Counted from the stretch's first letter, positions 35,341-45,629 are shown. The stretch is DNA of 64,000 bases from Gammaproteobacteria bacterium (GCA_013151645.1 JAADHU010000013.1:1-64000), one strand, 5' to 3'. Numbers and translations are program-made. Notes: generated by a model not told the origin, from the sequence alone.

Positions 35341-35631
35341 TCAGGTCGATGAATCCTTCTCGCGGCGACGTCGCCGCTTGCCCATTATTGCAAAGGCAAG
35401 ATGGCAGACGGCTGCCGAGAACAGCAGGTAGTGCGGTAAGACCCAAAACCAGTCACTGATGTACAAAGTCGCGAAAAAAGCGGCGAAGCCGGCGGTCAGG
35501 TAAAAATAGGGTAGGGCGTCATACACTATTTTGGGGAGCCAGATCTTGCGCGTGAGCAGGGCGCTGGCCTTGTGGCTCACATCCTGTGTTGCACTGAGAT
35601 CCATTCCTTTGGAATCTGCTTTCGATATCAT
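35341..35631 (-). CDS. Small two-helix membrane protein
   Basis: 96 residues. A polar N-terminus is followed by helices at about 40-60 (PYFYLTAGFAAFFATLYISDWF) and 65-83 (LPHYLLFSAAVCHLAFAIMG), ending in a very basic KRRRRREK tail on the presumed cytosolic side. A second in-frame ATG lies nine codons in. It is 192 bases downstream of the FHA gene, on the same strand; function is unknown. Confidence 0.6.
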   Translation of the reverse strand: MISKADSKGMDLSATQDVSHKASALLTRKIWLPKIVYDALPYFYLTAGFAAFFATLYISDWFWVLPHYLLFSAAVCHLAFAIMGKRRRRREKDSST

Positions 35632-35823
35632 CGTCTTCTGCGCGCCGCGGTTTTTTACAATTCACCGCTACGATAACCTGCCACGCAGAAAGATTCCGTG
35701 ATTGCTCTCACACAACGATTGATGATCCCATGGCGGTCGCTGGAATCGCCCGGATTGTGCTGGCTGAGAGAACTCTCGATAGCCCGCAAGAGTAGCGCAG
35801 CACCGATCGACAAAGACGTCGGT

Positions 35824-37620
35824 TTAGCGTTTCGGGCGTTCTTCGAAGACGAATTCTGCGGTGCCAATGGCAACTTTGTCACCGCTTCGCAGCCGCTGTT
35901 CGGAAACTCGTACACCGTTTACGGCAACGCCATTCTTGCTGCCCCAGTCGATGATGCGTGAGCCACTCTCGTCACTGATGACGACGGCATGCCTGCGGCT
36001 GATGTACTGAGCATTCAATTGAATATCATTCTGCTGAGTTCGACCAATAGTGAGCCGTTCCTTAAATAACGGAAACTGCAGCTCCTGTCCGCCGATTCTT
36101 CCAGTCAGGAGTCGAGTCGGCCGGTCGCGATCCTGGCTGCCACGCTCATCGATGCGTTCGGACATTTTTCCGTCGATTTCATGAATGACGTTGCCGATAT
36201 CACCGATGGACTCCATCGCCTGACTCTTACTTGCGAGTTCGCTGAGCAATGCGGAAATGGCCGCATCTTTTGTCGCAATCTTGTGTTCACGATCTTCCAG
36301 TTGTTTCTCCAGCCGCCGGCCTTGCTTTTCCAGTCGAGATGTCGTGGCTTTGTGTTTTTCATCAGCGTCACTCAATTGAGTTTCGAGCGCCAGACGGTAA
36401 TGTGTGTTGTCGATCAGGTCGGACGCCAACTCCTCATTGACCGATTCATAGTCGCCGATGGTTTGCTGCGCCGCACCCAGTTCAAAACGAATAAGTTTGG
36501 CCTCTTTCTCAAAGTCTTTCTTGATATCGGTCATAGCCGATTCAAGATCGGCCTTGAGCAAACGTTCTGCATCCAGTTGCTCTTGTAACTCGCGCAACTG
36601 GTCGGTCGCCTGGCGTAGCGAGGCAGCAAGTTGCTGTCGCTCGGTGTCCGTTTGAGTCGATGCGATATCCAGTGTCCGCAGACTATCTCTGAGCCCGTCG
36701 GCGTATTGTTCGGACCGCGCAATCTGATTCTTCAGGTCGGTCAACTCATCGTTGTTGCTTACAAGGCGTCCTGATTGTTCGGCAAGACGATGTTCGACAT
36801 TGAACTGGGCATTGTTCTGGTAGTCATCAATGTCCTGAATCAGTGCCCGGTTTTTCTCGCGCAGTTTTCTGCAGCGCGCTTGCTCCTTTTCAAATTTCGA
36901 CTGCAGCCGTTCGATACGGGCTGCCTCGTTCTCGATCGTTTTTTCGCTGACCAGGAGTTCCGATTCAAGCTTTGTGACGGTGGCGTCCTTGCCGCTGAGT
37001 GACACTTTGAAGCCTTCAATTTCCTCGTGGAGTCGCACCCAGTCGTTCTGGCGTCCGTCGATATAAGTCTTGAGTTCGGATACGGTAAGGCGTGCTCGCT
37101 CGAGTTGCTCTCGCAAAGAGTCGGCACTATCGCCTTCGGTATTCGTACGCTCGAATTTCGCCTCGGCTATTTCCGCGCCCGCTCTTGAAGGTTCAGGTAC
37201 GTTACCTTGTTCAAGTTCGGTAATCCTGGAGTTCAGAGATTCGATTTCACGTTCTTGCCGTCGGACCAGTTTGTTTCGCGTAGATCGCTCTTTGTGCGCT
37301 TCACGAAGATCTTGCTGCAGAATCTTGGTCAGTTCCTCACGAGTCTCGATTTCCTTTTCGAGGCCGGTCCAGCGAGCGCGCAATTGCTCCGCGTCAAACT
37401 GAAGTTTGCCTATGCGCTCGTTGCGTGACCGTAAATCCGATCGAAGGCTATCTACTGACTGGCCGTCAGGACTATCGTCATCGAAGGCATAGGTGCTTGC
37501 ATCTGCTTCGTATTCAATGTCAGGGCGCGGCGAATTTGCTTCGATAATCGCCAATTCCGATGTTGTATCATCGTCTGTACAAGCATCGACTGTATTTTTA
37601 TTTTTATTATCAATAGCCAT
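35824..37620 (-). CDS. Coiled-coil protein with C-terminal FHA domain
   Basis: 598 residues. Residues about 55-480 are an almost continuous coiled coil (RSDLRSRNERIGKLQFDAEQ and ELEQ/LEKE repeats). The FHA domain occupies about 507-598: GR at 526-527 in LTIGRTQQNDI, SRRH at 541-544, and WGSKNG ending at Gly564, so the phosphothreonine-binding residues are intact. No kinase is fused or adjacent. The AAA+ gene lies 177 bases upstream on the same strand. A scaffold that binds a phosphorylated partner is inferred; there is no signal peptide, so it is cytosolic. The start is the only ATG before the acidic low-complexity head. Confidence 0.85.
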   Translation of the reverse strand: MAIDNKNKNTVDACTDDDTTSELAIIEANSPRPDIEYEADASTYAFDDDSPDGQSVDSLRSDLRSRNERIGKLQFDAEQLRARWTGLEKEIETREELTKILQQDLREAHKERSTRNKLVRRQEREIESLNSRITELEQGNVPEPSRAGAEIAEAKFERTNTEGDSADSLREQLERARLTVSELKTYIDGRQNDWVRLHEEIEGFKVSLSGKDATVTKLESELLVSEKTIENEAARIERLQSKFEKEQARCRKLREKNRALIQDIDDYQNNAQFNVEHRLAEQSGRLVSNNDELTDLKNQIARSEQYADGLRDSLRTLDIASTQTDTERQQLAASLRQATDQLRELQEQLDAERLLKADLESAMTDIKKDFEKEAKLIRFELGAAQQTIGDYESVNEELASDLIDNTHYRLALETQLSDADEKHKATTSRLEKQGRRLEKQLEDREHKIATKDAAISALLSELASKSQAMESIGDIGNVIHEIDGKMSERIDERGSQDRDRPTRLLTGRIGGQELQFPLFKERLTIGRTQQNDIQLNAQYISRRHAVVISDESGSRIIDWGSKNGVAVNGVRVSEQRLRSGDKVAIGTAEFVFEERPKR

Positions 37621-37797
37621 AAAAACAGTTTAGCACGGGACGCCGTACCGAATGCGGTTTGCAGCGATGCCCTCACGCGTTGTTTGCGTTCGCTTCTCAG
37701 CGCAGGTATTAGGTTAAATCGGTGTCGCGTATTTGATGCACGGGTGTTTCATTTCACGCGAATGCTATTCGCTCATCAAACCGGGTTTGTTGGATTA

Positions 37798-39288
37798 TTA
37801 GTCACACGGAACCGTGCGTTCAGACGCCCAACTTCGTAGTGCGACGATACGTTCCTTCATGACGACCGACAGCGGTCGCGTGCGTTGGCTTTCGGCGACG
37901 ATATGTTCCGTTGTAAGTGATTTTTGTTGTGCCTGGGCGGCGTAAAGTGCCGACACGATTACCTGCTCGATTTCCGCTCCGGAGAAGCCACGCGTCGCAA
38001 TCGCAAGTTTGTCGAGATCGAAGTTGTCGGCATCTTGTCGGCGCTTCGCCAGGTGAATGCCGAAAATGCTCTTGCGTACGCCGGACCTGGGCAGATCAAC
38101 GAAGAATATTTCATCGAATCGACCTTTGCGAACCAGTTCAGGTGGCAGCGACGTAATGTCATTCGCTGTGGCCACAACGAAGACCTTGCTGTTTTTTTCT
38201 GCCATCCAGGTAAGAAAATTACCCAGAATTCGCTGCGTGGTCCCCGTTTCACCGCCGCGGCCTGCGAGTCCTTTTTCGATTTCATCAATCCACAGCACGC
38301 ACGGTGCCATGATATCGGCCGTACTTAGCGATTCGCGCAGATTGCGTTCCGTTTCGCCATGATACTTGTCATAAATCGCGCTGAAATCCAGGCGCAGAAT
38401 CGGCACGCCGAGTATGCCTGCCGTCGCCTTCGCCGCAAGACTCTTGCCACAACCCTGAACACCGATCAGCAATACACCTTTGGGTGTATCAAGAACGTCG
38501 TTGCTGCCGGACGTGCGGAACGCGGTTTTTCGATGAGAAAGCCATTGCTTCAATTTTTTCAGTCCACCGATATCGCTGAATTTCGCAGTGTCGTATTCAA
38601 AATGGAGAATGCCGGCCTTGTTCAGCAGATCGTATTTCGCCTGCATCACACCTGGCAGGTCGCTGCTGGAAATAGCACCGTCATTGTAAATTGCATTGCG
38701 CGCCAATTGCTCTGTGGCGCCATGGGTGAGTCCCGCCAGGTTCTGTACCAGCATTCCGTAGGCCTTGGGGTCGAACTGGACGACCGTCCCCGGGTGCTGA
38801 TCGGCATATTCGGCCGACACGCGCTTCACGATGTCACCGCGTTCTCTTGCCGATGGCAAGGTCATCTCAAAACGTGCGCAAAAGCTCTCGAGTTCGGTCG
38901 GTAACTCGACACGGTGACTGACCATGATCAATTGCCGCGATACGCGCTCATAGCGAATACAAATATCCTTTAACAGCCGAACATTGACCGGGTTTTCCAG
39001 GTAGGGATGGAAGTCCAGCAGGATGTAAACACCCGCTTTGGTCACTGCACGAATATGCCGTAGAACATCGTCCGGATCGGAATTGTGCATTTGGGGTTCA
39101 AGCGAAATATCGAGTCGCTGCAGCCCATCGGTGACGGTCCAGCGGAATAACGGGAGGTAGTCACCTTTCGTCCGGCCAACCGTTATCGATGTGATCATTT
39201 CGAGAACGCGCGATTCGTCTCGCGTTTCGATGATGACGATCGGTGTTCGTGACTGCAAAACCAGTTCGAGATCGCGTTGCGAATCCAT
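37798..39288 (-). CDS. Ycf46-like AAA+ ATPase
   Basis: 496 residues. The N-terminal 230 residues resemble the Ycf46-type domain ([33 protein letters not shown]), a degenerate ATPase-like fold. The AAA+ core follows: [15 protein letters not shown], Walker A GVQGCGKS at 276-283, Walker B VLWIDE at 331-336, sensor 1 ATAND at 373-377, candidate Arg fingers in RKGRFDEIF. It lies 14 bases after the metallopeptidase gene on the same strand, so the two should share a transcript. In cyanobacteria Ycf46 relates to carbon or light responses; here the role is unknown. Confidence 0.88.
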   Translation of the reverse strand: MDSQRDLELVLQSRTPIVIIETRDESRVLEMITSITVGRTKGDYLPLFRWTVTDGLQRLDISLEPQMHNSDPDDVLRHIRAVTKAGVYILLDFHPYLENPVNVRLLKDICIRYERVSRQLIMVSHRVELPTELESFCARFEMTLPSARERGDIVKRVSAEYADQHPGTVVQFDPKAYGMLVQNLAGLTHGATEQLARNAIYNDGAISSSDLPGVMQAKYDLLNKAGILHFEYDTAKFSDIGGLKKLKQWLSHRKTAFRTSGSNDVLDTPKGVLLIGVQGCGKSLAAKATAGILGVPILRLDFSAIYDKYHGETERNLRESLSTADIMAPCVLWIDEIEKGLAGRGGETGTTQRILGNFLTWMAEKNSKVFVVATANDITSLPPELVRKGRFDEIFFVDLPRSGVRKSIFGIHLAKRRQDADNFDLDKLAIATRGFSGAEIEQVIVSALYAAQAQQKSLTTEHIVAESQRTRPLSVVMKERIVALRSWASERTVPCD

Positions 39289-39302
39289 TCTGTGAGAATT
39301 CC

Positions 39303-40607
39303 TTATTCGGCGCAGCCGGGCAAATTGTCCGGGTCAAGCGCGGCGGGCAGCGAGCCGGTCAGTCGTTTGGCGGCATTCCGGAGGCTCTGGATTGTTATTG
39401 TGGTGTTACTTGTTATCAGATTAGCGACCAGGTCGTCCAGGCTGTAGTCCACGTTCCCATCATCGTCTTGTCTGAGTTCGGTGTCGAGCGCGAAGAAAAT
39501 CGCGGTAGCACGAGCGGTGGTGGCCCCGGTTGACTGTTTTTGACACAAATCGACGACCTGTTCCCCCCACTCTTGCAGTTGCTTGATCGCTTTGGCGTGC
39601 CGGCGTCTGCTGATGGTGTGACTTCGTCGCAGCAATTCCAGACCATAATATTCTGCGAGGCCCTCGACGATCCAGTCGGCGTCGTCATCCGCCCGCAGAG
39701 CAAGCCCGACGTGCATTATTTCGTGCAACAGCGTGCTCGTGCCGTTTTCGCTGATGAGTGGCATATTGGCATGGATGAACAGCGATTTCGGTGCGGACAG
39801 GCCACCTCGCCACATGGGATCAGCGGCGCTGAATATCGTCAGGCGGCGTGGAAAATCAGGCAAAATGCGGCGAATTTCCGGCAGGGTCCAGTGCAGCAGG
39901 GCCAGCATGTCCAGTCGACGTACCGAGTGGCCCACGGGCCCGGCAACCACGACGCGAATCCCGTCGATATCGTCGTTGCGTTCACCCAGTTTGCCCAGGA
40001 GCATCCAGCCGGTCGGCTGATCAAAGCGGCGCGCGGGGTTTTCGATACGATAGTCGTTTTTTCGACCAAAATATTGCGTCGTCGATGACCAGTCCTGCGG
40101 CAAAGCGAATTCAAGACGAGTGACACTGGTGGCTCCTTTCAGTGTTCGAGTGCGCGCCGCGGGGATGATGTCTTCGCCGCGAAACAGTGCCCATGAGTCG
40201 CTCATGTAAGCGTCGTAGGTATCTCCCGAACGTACGTGGTTTACCGCGACGAACCATCGCAATACGCCCCCTTCGGCGGGCGGCTGCCACACCAGTCGAT
40301 TGCCGTGCCGACTCAGCTCACCGTCTGCAGTAACGCGACTAACGTCAACACCGCTCAGGCGCATATCCAATTCTCGCAACAGGCGTCGTGATTGACGAAG
40401 CGTCAGTTCAACCACCACGCCCTGCTGCTCGGGTTTCGGGGTTACTTTATAGTCCACGTAATAAAGCAAAGAGCGATCAAGCGTCGTCCTGGTGAGATCA
40501 GAGGCGGGCGCGTCACACGCGGACAGGACCACAAGGGCCGCGGCCACCCCTATTGCCATGACGTGGCGGTGAATGTTTCTTAGTGCCGCGTGCCGGTATT
40601 CACCCAT
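39303..40607 (-). CDS. Lipoprotein-type gluzincin metallopeptidase
   Basis: 434 residues from the ATG at 40607, one of several candidate starts (40667, 40625, 40559). The lipobox VLSAC follows a hydrophobic segment (AIGVAAALVV), giving an outer-membrane or inner-membrane lipoprotein. HEIMH at about 295-299 with the third ligand Glu in WIVEGLAEYYG at about 315 is the HExxH...E gluzincin pattern, closest in style to M61 glycyl aminopeptidases. The N-terminal 250 residues are beta-rich. It is divergent from the NlpC/P60 lipoprotein gene and precedes the AAA+ gene. The natural substrate is unknown. Confidence 0.75.
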   Translation of the reverse strand: MGEYRHAALRNIHRHVMAIGVAAALVVLSACDAPASDLTRTTLDRSLLYYVDYKVTPKPEQQGVVVELTLRQSRRLLRELDMRLSGVDVSRVTADGELSRHGNRLVWQPPAEGGVLRWFVAVNHVRSGDTYDAYMSDSWALFRGEDIIPAARTRTLKGATSVTRLEFALPQDWSSTTQYFGRKNDYRIENPARRFDQPTGWMLLGKLGERNDDIDGIRVVVAGPVGHSVRRLDMLALLHWTLPEIRRILPDFPRRLTIFSAADPMWRGGLSAPKSLFIHANMPLISENGTSTLLHEIMHVGLALRADDDADWIVEGLAEYYGLELLRRSHTISRRRHAKAIKQLQEWGEQVVDLCQKQSTGATTARATAIFFALDTELRQDDDGNVDYSLDDLVANLITSNTTITIQSLRNAAKRLTGSLPAALDPDNLPGCAE

Positions 40608-40684
40608 TCCCGGGATGCAGTTCATGGCTTGAAGGGTCTCATAGCGGTATCTTGTTCGGTATCCCACAGACCGGAGTGGCGCCT

Positions 40685-41209
40685 ATGTTATCCCAGACAG
40701 TCCGAAATCACTGCATCGCGAGTATTGCCGTGATCCTGATGGTGAGCGGCTGTTCGGGTCAGCCGTCGAGAACGACGGCCTCGGCGGTGCCGCAGGCTGT
40801 TCCGGCGCCGATGCCCGTTCCGGCGCATCGAGGTGCTCGCCGTACACTGGCTCAATCCGCCGCCATAACAGCGACACGCCAAGTCGGTGTTCCTTATCAG
40901 TACGGTGGCAGCACGACCCGCGGATTCGACTGCAGTGGCCTCATTAGTTATGCCTATGCCACGGCGGGCAAGGCCATGCCGCGCACGACTTCAGGGTTGT
41001 GGCGTGAATTGAAGCCGGTTGACGCCAACAATCTGCAAGTCGGTGACGTGCTGTTTTTCAGCATTGAGGGCAAGATGTCGCATGTGGGGCTTTATCTTGG
41101 CGACCGCCGCTTTGTGCACGCTCCGTCCAGCGGAAAAACGGTTACCGTCGGGAGCCTTGATTCAGGTTTTTATCGTCGCGCCCTGATTCGCGGTGGACGC
41201 CCTCGTTAG
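40685..41209 (+). CDS. NlpC/P60 endopeptidase lipoprotein
   Basis: 174 residues from MLSQTVRNHCIASIAVILMVSGC; the lipobox cysteine follows VSG. After a Pro/Ala linker, the C40 domain spans about 60-174: catalytic Cys in GFDCSGLISYAYATAG, His in MSHVGLYLGDRRF and the polar third residue in FVHAPSSGKTVTV. VGVPYQYGGSTTRG precedes the nucleophile as in Spr/MepS. It cleaves peptidoglycan stem peptides from the outer-membrane face. It is divergent from the lipoprotein metallopeptidase. Confidence 0.92.
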   Translation: MLSQTVRNHCIASIAVILMVSGCSGQPSRTTASAVPQAVPAPMPVPAHRGARRTLAQSAAITATRQVGVPYQYGGSTTRGFDCSGLISYAYATAGKAMPRTTSGLWRELKPVDANNLQVGDVLFFSIEGKMSHVGLYLGDRRFVHAPSSGKTVTVGSLDSGFYRRALIRGGRPR

Positions 41210-41216
41210 TGGCGGG

Positions 41217-41918
41217 TCAGATCGGTTCCGGTTCGTCAATAATAAACAGCTTGAGCTGATCCGAAAGCCCCTTGCACGCCTTGGACTGCGTTCGTGCAAG
41301 CAAGGGTATCGGCACAATTATCGCCGGCAGGAAAGAGGTACCGCTGAAGTCAGCGACAACGGTGCCGGCATCTTCGAGTCCGGACAGGTCCCAGACGGAG
41401 GCTTCGTATTTGGCGTCGTTCGTCCACCACGCGAAACCGAAACATCCGCCCCCACCCGGTCCGGCGGCGCAGGACATGCTGCCGCCCCCGGCCACGCGGT
41501 CGGTGTTACCGTCAAGCCATATCACGTAGCGCACACCCTTATCCTTGATCATCTGCGCAACCCCGGGGCGCAACATGAGATCCGGCAATCCCTTGGTATC
41601 GGCCGGCGCGGTGCGTGGTTCGAACCAGGGAAATAAAGCGTCAACGAATTCCTGATTTGGCACGACTCTCAACCCCTCCCGGCCTCGTCCAATCGAGTTG
41701 CCGACGCAATTGATAAAGTCATTTTCCGTCTCGTTGCCGAGGTGGTAACTCTTGGCCATGATGACCACACCTTCGCCTGTTTCAAGACCGGTAACGCCTT
41801 CGCGTTCGCCTTCGATGCTGGACGTTACACACGCCCCCAGCGATAGTGAGGTCAGCGCCAGCAATGAGCTTCGTAATATCATGCCGGCATAGGGGGTTGA
41901 TGGTTTATGGAGCATCAT
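41217..41918 (-). CDS. Lipoprotein of unknown function
   Basis: 233 residues from the ATG at 41918, which overlaps the end of the upstream lipoprotein gene by 14 bases; an ATG at 41882 is an alternative. The lipobox is LSLGAC. The mature protein includes a Gly-rich, Cys-containing stretch (MSCAAGPGGGGCFGFAWWTND) and ends DQLKLFIIDEPEPI. The overlap implies translational coupling with the other lipoprotein, so the two may form a complex. The family is not recognised. Confidence 0.65.
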   Translation of the reverse strand: MMLHKPSTPYAGMILRSSLLALTSLSLGACVTSSIEGEREGVTGLETGEGVVIMAKSYHLGNETENDFINCVGNSIGRGREGLRVVPNQEFVDALFPWFEPRTAPADTKGLPDLMLRPGVAQMIKDKGVRYVIWLDGNTDRVAGGGSMSCAAGPGGGGCFGFAWWTNDAKYEASVWDLSGLEDAGTVVADFSGTSFLPAIIVPIPLLARTQSKACKGLSDQLKLFIIDEPEPI

Positions 41919-42576
41919 CGCCTTGTTCCTCCACGGCGGTCTGTCGTGCCGCCGGTTCACCCGTTACGGGCCGTGTGTCGTCGTTACTGACGAGCGTGCT
42001 GATACCCGTCGACTTGTCCATTTGCATGATGATCAGAGCCGCCGCATCGCGCATCGCTAAAACCGCGGCACGCCGCAGCGCTTCATCGCCACCGAAGGTT
42101 TTGGTCTGGCTTTTGCCATACGCACTGATGGGCCAGTTCGCGATTTGCGTGCCGAGACGATCGAAAATCTTGATGCGATAGCGTATCCACACGGCGAAGG
42201 AATCCGTTTGACTCTGCTCAGGTACGGAAAATTCGAAGGCATCGATACTGGGCTCGATCAGGGCGTCGAGACCCAGAGTAGCCGGGTCGGCGGCATCATC
42301 GACGATACGCACTTCGGCAAACATGGCGCCAAACAGCTTATTGAATAACATTTTGTTTGACGCGCCGAGGTCAATGGACCATTTTTCCTTGCCAATTACC
42401 TGCTCTTCATGCACAAAGTGGTCAAACGATTGCGGGTAACGAACGCCGATCGATAGTGGCATGGCGGCAATCAGCGGATCGGGGATGTGCGGGTCTTGTA
42501 CCGACACCTGCGTTGAGCAAGCCGACACCGCCGCGATCAGCAGTGTCACAAAAAACGTTTTTCCCCAAGCTGACAT
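41905..42576 (-). CDS. Lipoprotein of unknown function
   Basis: 223 residues with signal FFVTLLIAAVSAC (lipobox VSAC). The core (LSIGVRYPQSFDHFVHEEQV, FGAMFAEVRIV, IDAFEFSVPEQSQTDSFAVWIRYRIKIFDRLG, ALRRAAVLAMRDAAALIIMQM) has the alternating strands and C-terminal helix of small envelope lipoproteins of the YajG/LptE-like kind; this is a resemblance only. The last 40 residues are polar. It overlaps the next lipoprotein gene. No regulatory site is evident in the 190 bases upstream. Confidence 0.65.
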   Translation of the reverse strand: MSAWGKTFFVTLLIAAVSACSTQVSVQDPHIPDPLIAAMPLSIGVRYPQSFDHFVHEEQVIGKEKWSIDLGASNKMLFNKLFGAMFAEVRIVDDAADPATLGLDALIEPSIDAFEFSVPEQSQTDSFAVWIRYRIKIFDRLGTQIANWPISAYGKSQTKTFGGDEALRRAAVLAMRDAAALIIMQMDKSTGISTLVSNDDTRPVTGEPAARQTAVEEQGDDAP

Positions 42577-42766
42577 TACCGTTGTCGTATCCCCGCAGAG
42601 GTCATTTGACCTCGATGAATCGTCGTCTTAGAGCCGTTTTGAGCGATAGAGTTCCACTCAATCATCGTATTCAAAGACGTGGGCCTGACTGTAGACCGGG
42701 AAAATCTTCAGCGCAACCACTGGTCGATGATTGCTTCCGCCGGCCAGATTGTCGGTGCCGGGAGAA

Positions 42767-43786
42767 CTAGCCTTGCCAATACAGGGGCTCTTCGTCGATG
42801 AGTGCTGCCTGTTCGCGCAATGTCAGGATATGTTCATCCCAATAGCGCGGTAAATTGAACCAGGGAAAGGCTGTTTTGAACGCAGGATCGTCCCACCGGC
42901 GTGCAATCCAGGCCGCATAATGCATGATTCTCAGCGTTCTGAGTGCTTCGATCAGGTGCAATTCGCGGGCATCGAACGAGCGAAATTCCTGATAGCCGTC
43001 GAGCAGGTTGTTCAGTTGCGGGGCTTGTTCGTGCCGGTCGCCCGAAAGAAACATCCAAAGGTCCTGAACGGCCGGGCCCGTGCGCGCATCGTCAAAATCG
43101 ACGATATGCAGCTGTAACTCGTTGACCAGCACGTTACCGGGATGAAAATCGCCGTGCAGACGAATCTGTCGAACGTTGCCCGCGCGGTCAAAACTCGCTT
43201 CGATGCTGTCGAACAAATGCTGTGTGATACCGCTGTACACCTCTTCGAGTTCCGGCGGAATGAATTCGTGTTCGAGCAGGAATTCCTGGGATTCGTAGCC
43301 GAATCCTTCCAGGTCAATGGTCGGGCGATGTTGGAAGTCCGTTGTTTCGCCGTGCAGGTGAATACGAGCAATCAGCCGACCGATCTGGCGCTGCAAATCG
43401 GCATTGTCAAGATCCGGGGCGCGGCCGCCGTGGCAAGGCGATACCGACAAGCGAAACGGCCCGTAGCGATGCAGCGTTTCTCCGTCGATCGGCAATGGTG
43501 GAACCACCGGAATATCGCTCGCCGCCAACTCTTCCGTAAATCGATGTTCTTCCTGGATCGCCGCATCGCTCCAGCGGCCCGGACGGTAAAACTTCGCGAC
43601 CACGGCCGCCTCGTCCTCGATACCGATCTGATAAACGCGGTTTTCGTAACTGTTAAGCGCAAGGAAGCGACCATTGCAACGAAATCCGAGCCCTTCCAGG
43701 GCGGCCAGAATGTCATCGGGTTGCAGCGCCGCATAGGCATGCGTTGATGCGTCTTCCTCTGTCGAGACCGAATTCATGCGTTCCAT
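42767..43786 (-). CDS. srkA: Stress response kinase SrkA (YihE)
   Basis: 339 residues, close to the E. coli length. An APH-like kinase fold: LALNSYENRVYQIG nucleotide-binding loop, catalytic loop LHGDFHPGNVLV, metal-binding VDFDDARTGPAVQDLWMFLSGD. The N-terminal segment before DILAALEGLGFRC may be non-native: the ATG at 43786 or the second Met at residue 4 could start translation. SrkA in E. coli counters the MazF/Cpx stress death pathway and phosphorylates Ser/Thr. It is followed by typA upstream on the same strand (20-base gap). Confidence 0.93.
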   Translation of the reverse strand: MERMNSVSTEEDASTHAYAALQPDDILAALEGLGFRCNGRFLALNSYENRVYQIGIEDEAAVVAKFYRPGRWSDAAIQEEHRFTEELAASDIPVVPPLPIDGETLHRYGPFRLSVSPCHGGRAPDLDNADLQRQIGRLIARIHLHGETTDFQHRPTIDLEGFGYESQEFLLEHEFIPPELEEVYSGITQHLFDSIEASFDRAGNVRQIRLHGDFHPGNVLVNELQLHIVDFDDARTGPAVQDLWMFLSGDRHEQAPQLNNLLDGYQEFRSFDARELHLIEALRTLRIMHYAAWIARRWDDPAFKTAFPWFNLPRYWDEHILTLREQAALIDEEPLYWQG

Positions 43787-43805
43787 CCCGCCTATGCCAA
43801 AATCC

Positions 43806-45629
43806 TCAGTCCCGACTGCGCGATGCGCGTTTGCGGTCTACTTCGGTCAGTAACTTCTTGCGCAGGCGTAAATTGAGTGGCGTCACTTCCACCAATTCAT
43901 CGTCATCGACGAACTCGAGTGCCTGTTCGAGTGAGAATCGAACACGCGGCGTCAGCACGATATTCTCGTCGGTGCCGGCGGCCCGAATATTGGTCAACTG
44001 TTTCGCCTTTGTCGGGTTAACGATCATATCGTCGCGGCGCTTGTTGATGCCGATGAGCATACCTTCATAGACCGGATCGCTGTGGCCCACCATCAGGCGA
44101 CCACGTTCCTGCAGATTGAACAACGCGTAAGCCAGCGCTTTTCCCTGCACCATGGAGACCATCACGCCGTTACTCCGCTGGCCCAGCGAGACTGGCACAA
44201 AGTAGTCGTATTGGTCGAACACGTGATACATCAGACCGGTACCGGACGTGGCCGTGAGATATTCCGTGCGAAAGCCGATCAGGCCCCGTGTCGGAATTTT
44301 GTAATCCAGACGAACGCGGCCCTTGCCGTCCGGAACCATCGTCAGTAATTCACCCTTGCGATCGGCAAGTCGGGTCATCACCGCACCCTGGAAGCTCTCT
44401 TCGAAATCGACGGTTAGTTGCTCCCACGGCTCCTGCTTGACACCGTCTTTTTCGTGAATGATGACTTCCGGCCTGGACACGGCAAGTTCAAAGCCTTCGC
44501 GGCGCATGGTTTCGATGAGTACGGAGAGGTGCAGTTCACCACGACCGGAGACGCGGAATTTGTCCGGATCTTCCGTTGGTGCAACGCGCAACGCGACATT
44601 GTGGCGGAGTTCCTGCTCGAGTCGTTCGCGAATCTGTCGGCTGGTGAGAAACTTGCCGTCCTGCCCCGCGAAAGGCGACTTATTGACCTGGAAGGTCATG
44701 CTGATCGTGGGTTCATCGACCGCCAGGGCGGGCAGGGCCTCCGGATGGTTGCGCGGGCAAATCGTATCCGAGATATCCAGGTTGTCGATGCCGCTGAAAA
44801 TAACGATATCGCCCGCACTTGCCTCGGGTACTTTTTTCCGCTCGAGTCCGTCGAATCCGTACAGATCGAGGATTCTGCCGTTGCGCGTGGTGCCGTCGGC
44901 CGTCACGATGCAAACGGGAGAATTCGCCTCGACAATGCCGCGCTGTATACGGCCGATGCCCAGCACGCCCACGTAGGAATTGTAATCCAGGCTGGAAACC
45001 TGCAGCTGCAGCGGACCCTCGGCATCAACGTCGGGCGCCGCAACATGGGCGACGATGGCTTCGAAAAGCGCCGTCATGTCATCGCCGTCGCCGTCGGGTT
45101 CGTTGCGCGCATAACCCTCCAGTGCCGATGCGTAGACGACCGGAAAATCGAGTTGCTCGTCGGTCGCCCCAAGGCGGTCAAACAAATCGAATGTCTGATC
45201 CAGGACCCAGTCGGGGCGGGATCCGTCACGGTCAATTTTGTTGATCACCACGATGGGCACGAGTCCCTGTGCAAACGCCTTCTGGGTCACGAAGCGGGTT
45301 TGCGGCATGGGGCCTTCGACCGCGTCAACGAGCAACAGTACGCTTTCGACCATCGACAGTACCCGCTCAACTTCGCCTCCGAAGTCGGCGTGGCCCGGTG
45401 TGTCGACGATGTTGATTCGAAAGTCCTGCCAGACTATCGAGGTATTTTTCGCCAGAATCGTGATGCCGCGTTCGCGCTCGAGTTCGTTGGAATCCATCAC
45501 TCGGTCGGGGGTTGCCGCACGTTCGCCCAGGGTGCCCGATTGCTGCAGGAGCTGGTCGACGAGAGTGGTCTTGCCATGATCGACGTGGGCGATGATGGCG
45601 ATGTTGCGGAGGTGTTCTACGCTGCTCAT
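43806..45629 (-). CDS. typA: Ribosome-associated translational GTPase TypA/BipA
   Basis: 607 residues, full length. The G motifs are [31 protein letters not shown] and [14 protein letters not shown]. Domain II, the EF-G-like domains III and V, and the BipA-specific C-terminal domain ([35 protein letters not shown]) are all present. It binds 70S ribosomes and is needed at low temperature and for ribosome assembly. The start is preceded by an AT-poor region with a promoter not obvious; it is divergent from the HAD-PlsC gene. Confidence 0.97.
   Translation of the reverse strand: MSSVEHLRNIAIIAHVDHGKTTLVDQLLQQSGTLGERAATPDRVMDSNELERERGITILAKNTSIVWQDFRINIVDTPGHADFGGEVERVLSMVESVLLLVDAVEGPMPQTRFVTQKAFAQGLVPIVVINKIDRDGSRPDWVLDQTFDLFDRLGATDEQLDFPVVYASALEGYARNEPDGDGDDMTALFEAIVAHVAAPDVDAEGPLQLQVSSLDYNSYVGVLGIGRIQRGIVEANSPVCIVTADGTTRNGRILDLYGFDGLERKKVPEASAGDIVIFSGIDNLDISDTICPRNHPEALPALAVDEPTISMTFQVNKSPFAGQDGKFLTSRQIRERLEQELRHNVALRVAPTEDPDKFRVSGRGELHLSVLIETMRREGFELAVSRPEVIIHEKDGVKQEPWEQLTVDFEESFQGAVMTRLADRKGELLTMVPDGKGRVRLDYKIPTRGLIGFRTEYLTATSGTGLMYHVFDQYDYFVPVSLGQRSNGVMVSMVQGKALAYALFNLQERGRLMVGHSDPVYEGMLIGINKRRDDMIVNPTKAKQLTNIRAAGTDENIVLTPRVRFSLEQALEFVDDDELVEVTPLNLRLRKKLLTEVDRKRASRSRD

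Noticed and set aside
35655-35961. Short frames on both strands before the FHA gene's end
   Set aside because: They partly overlap the FHA coding region and lack ribosome sites or domain-like sequence.
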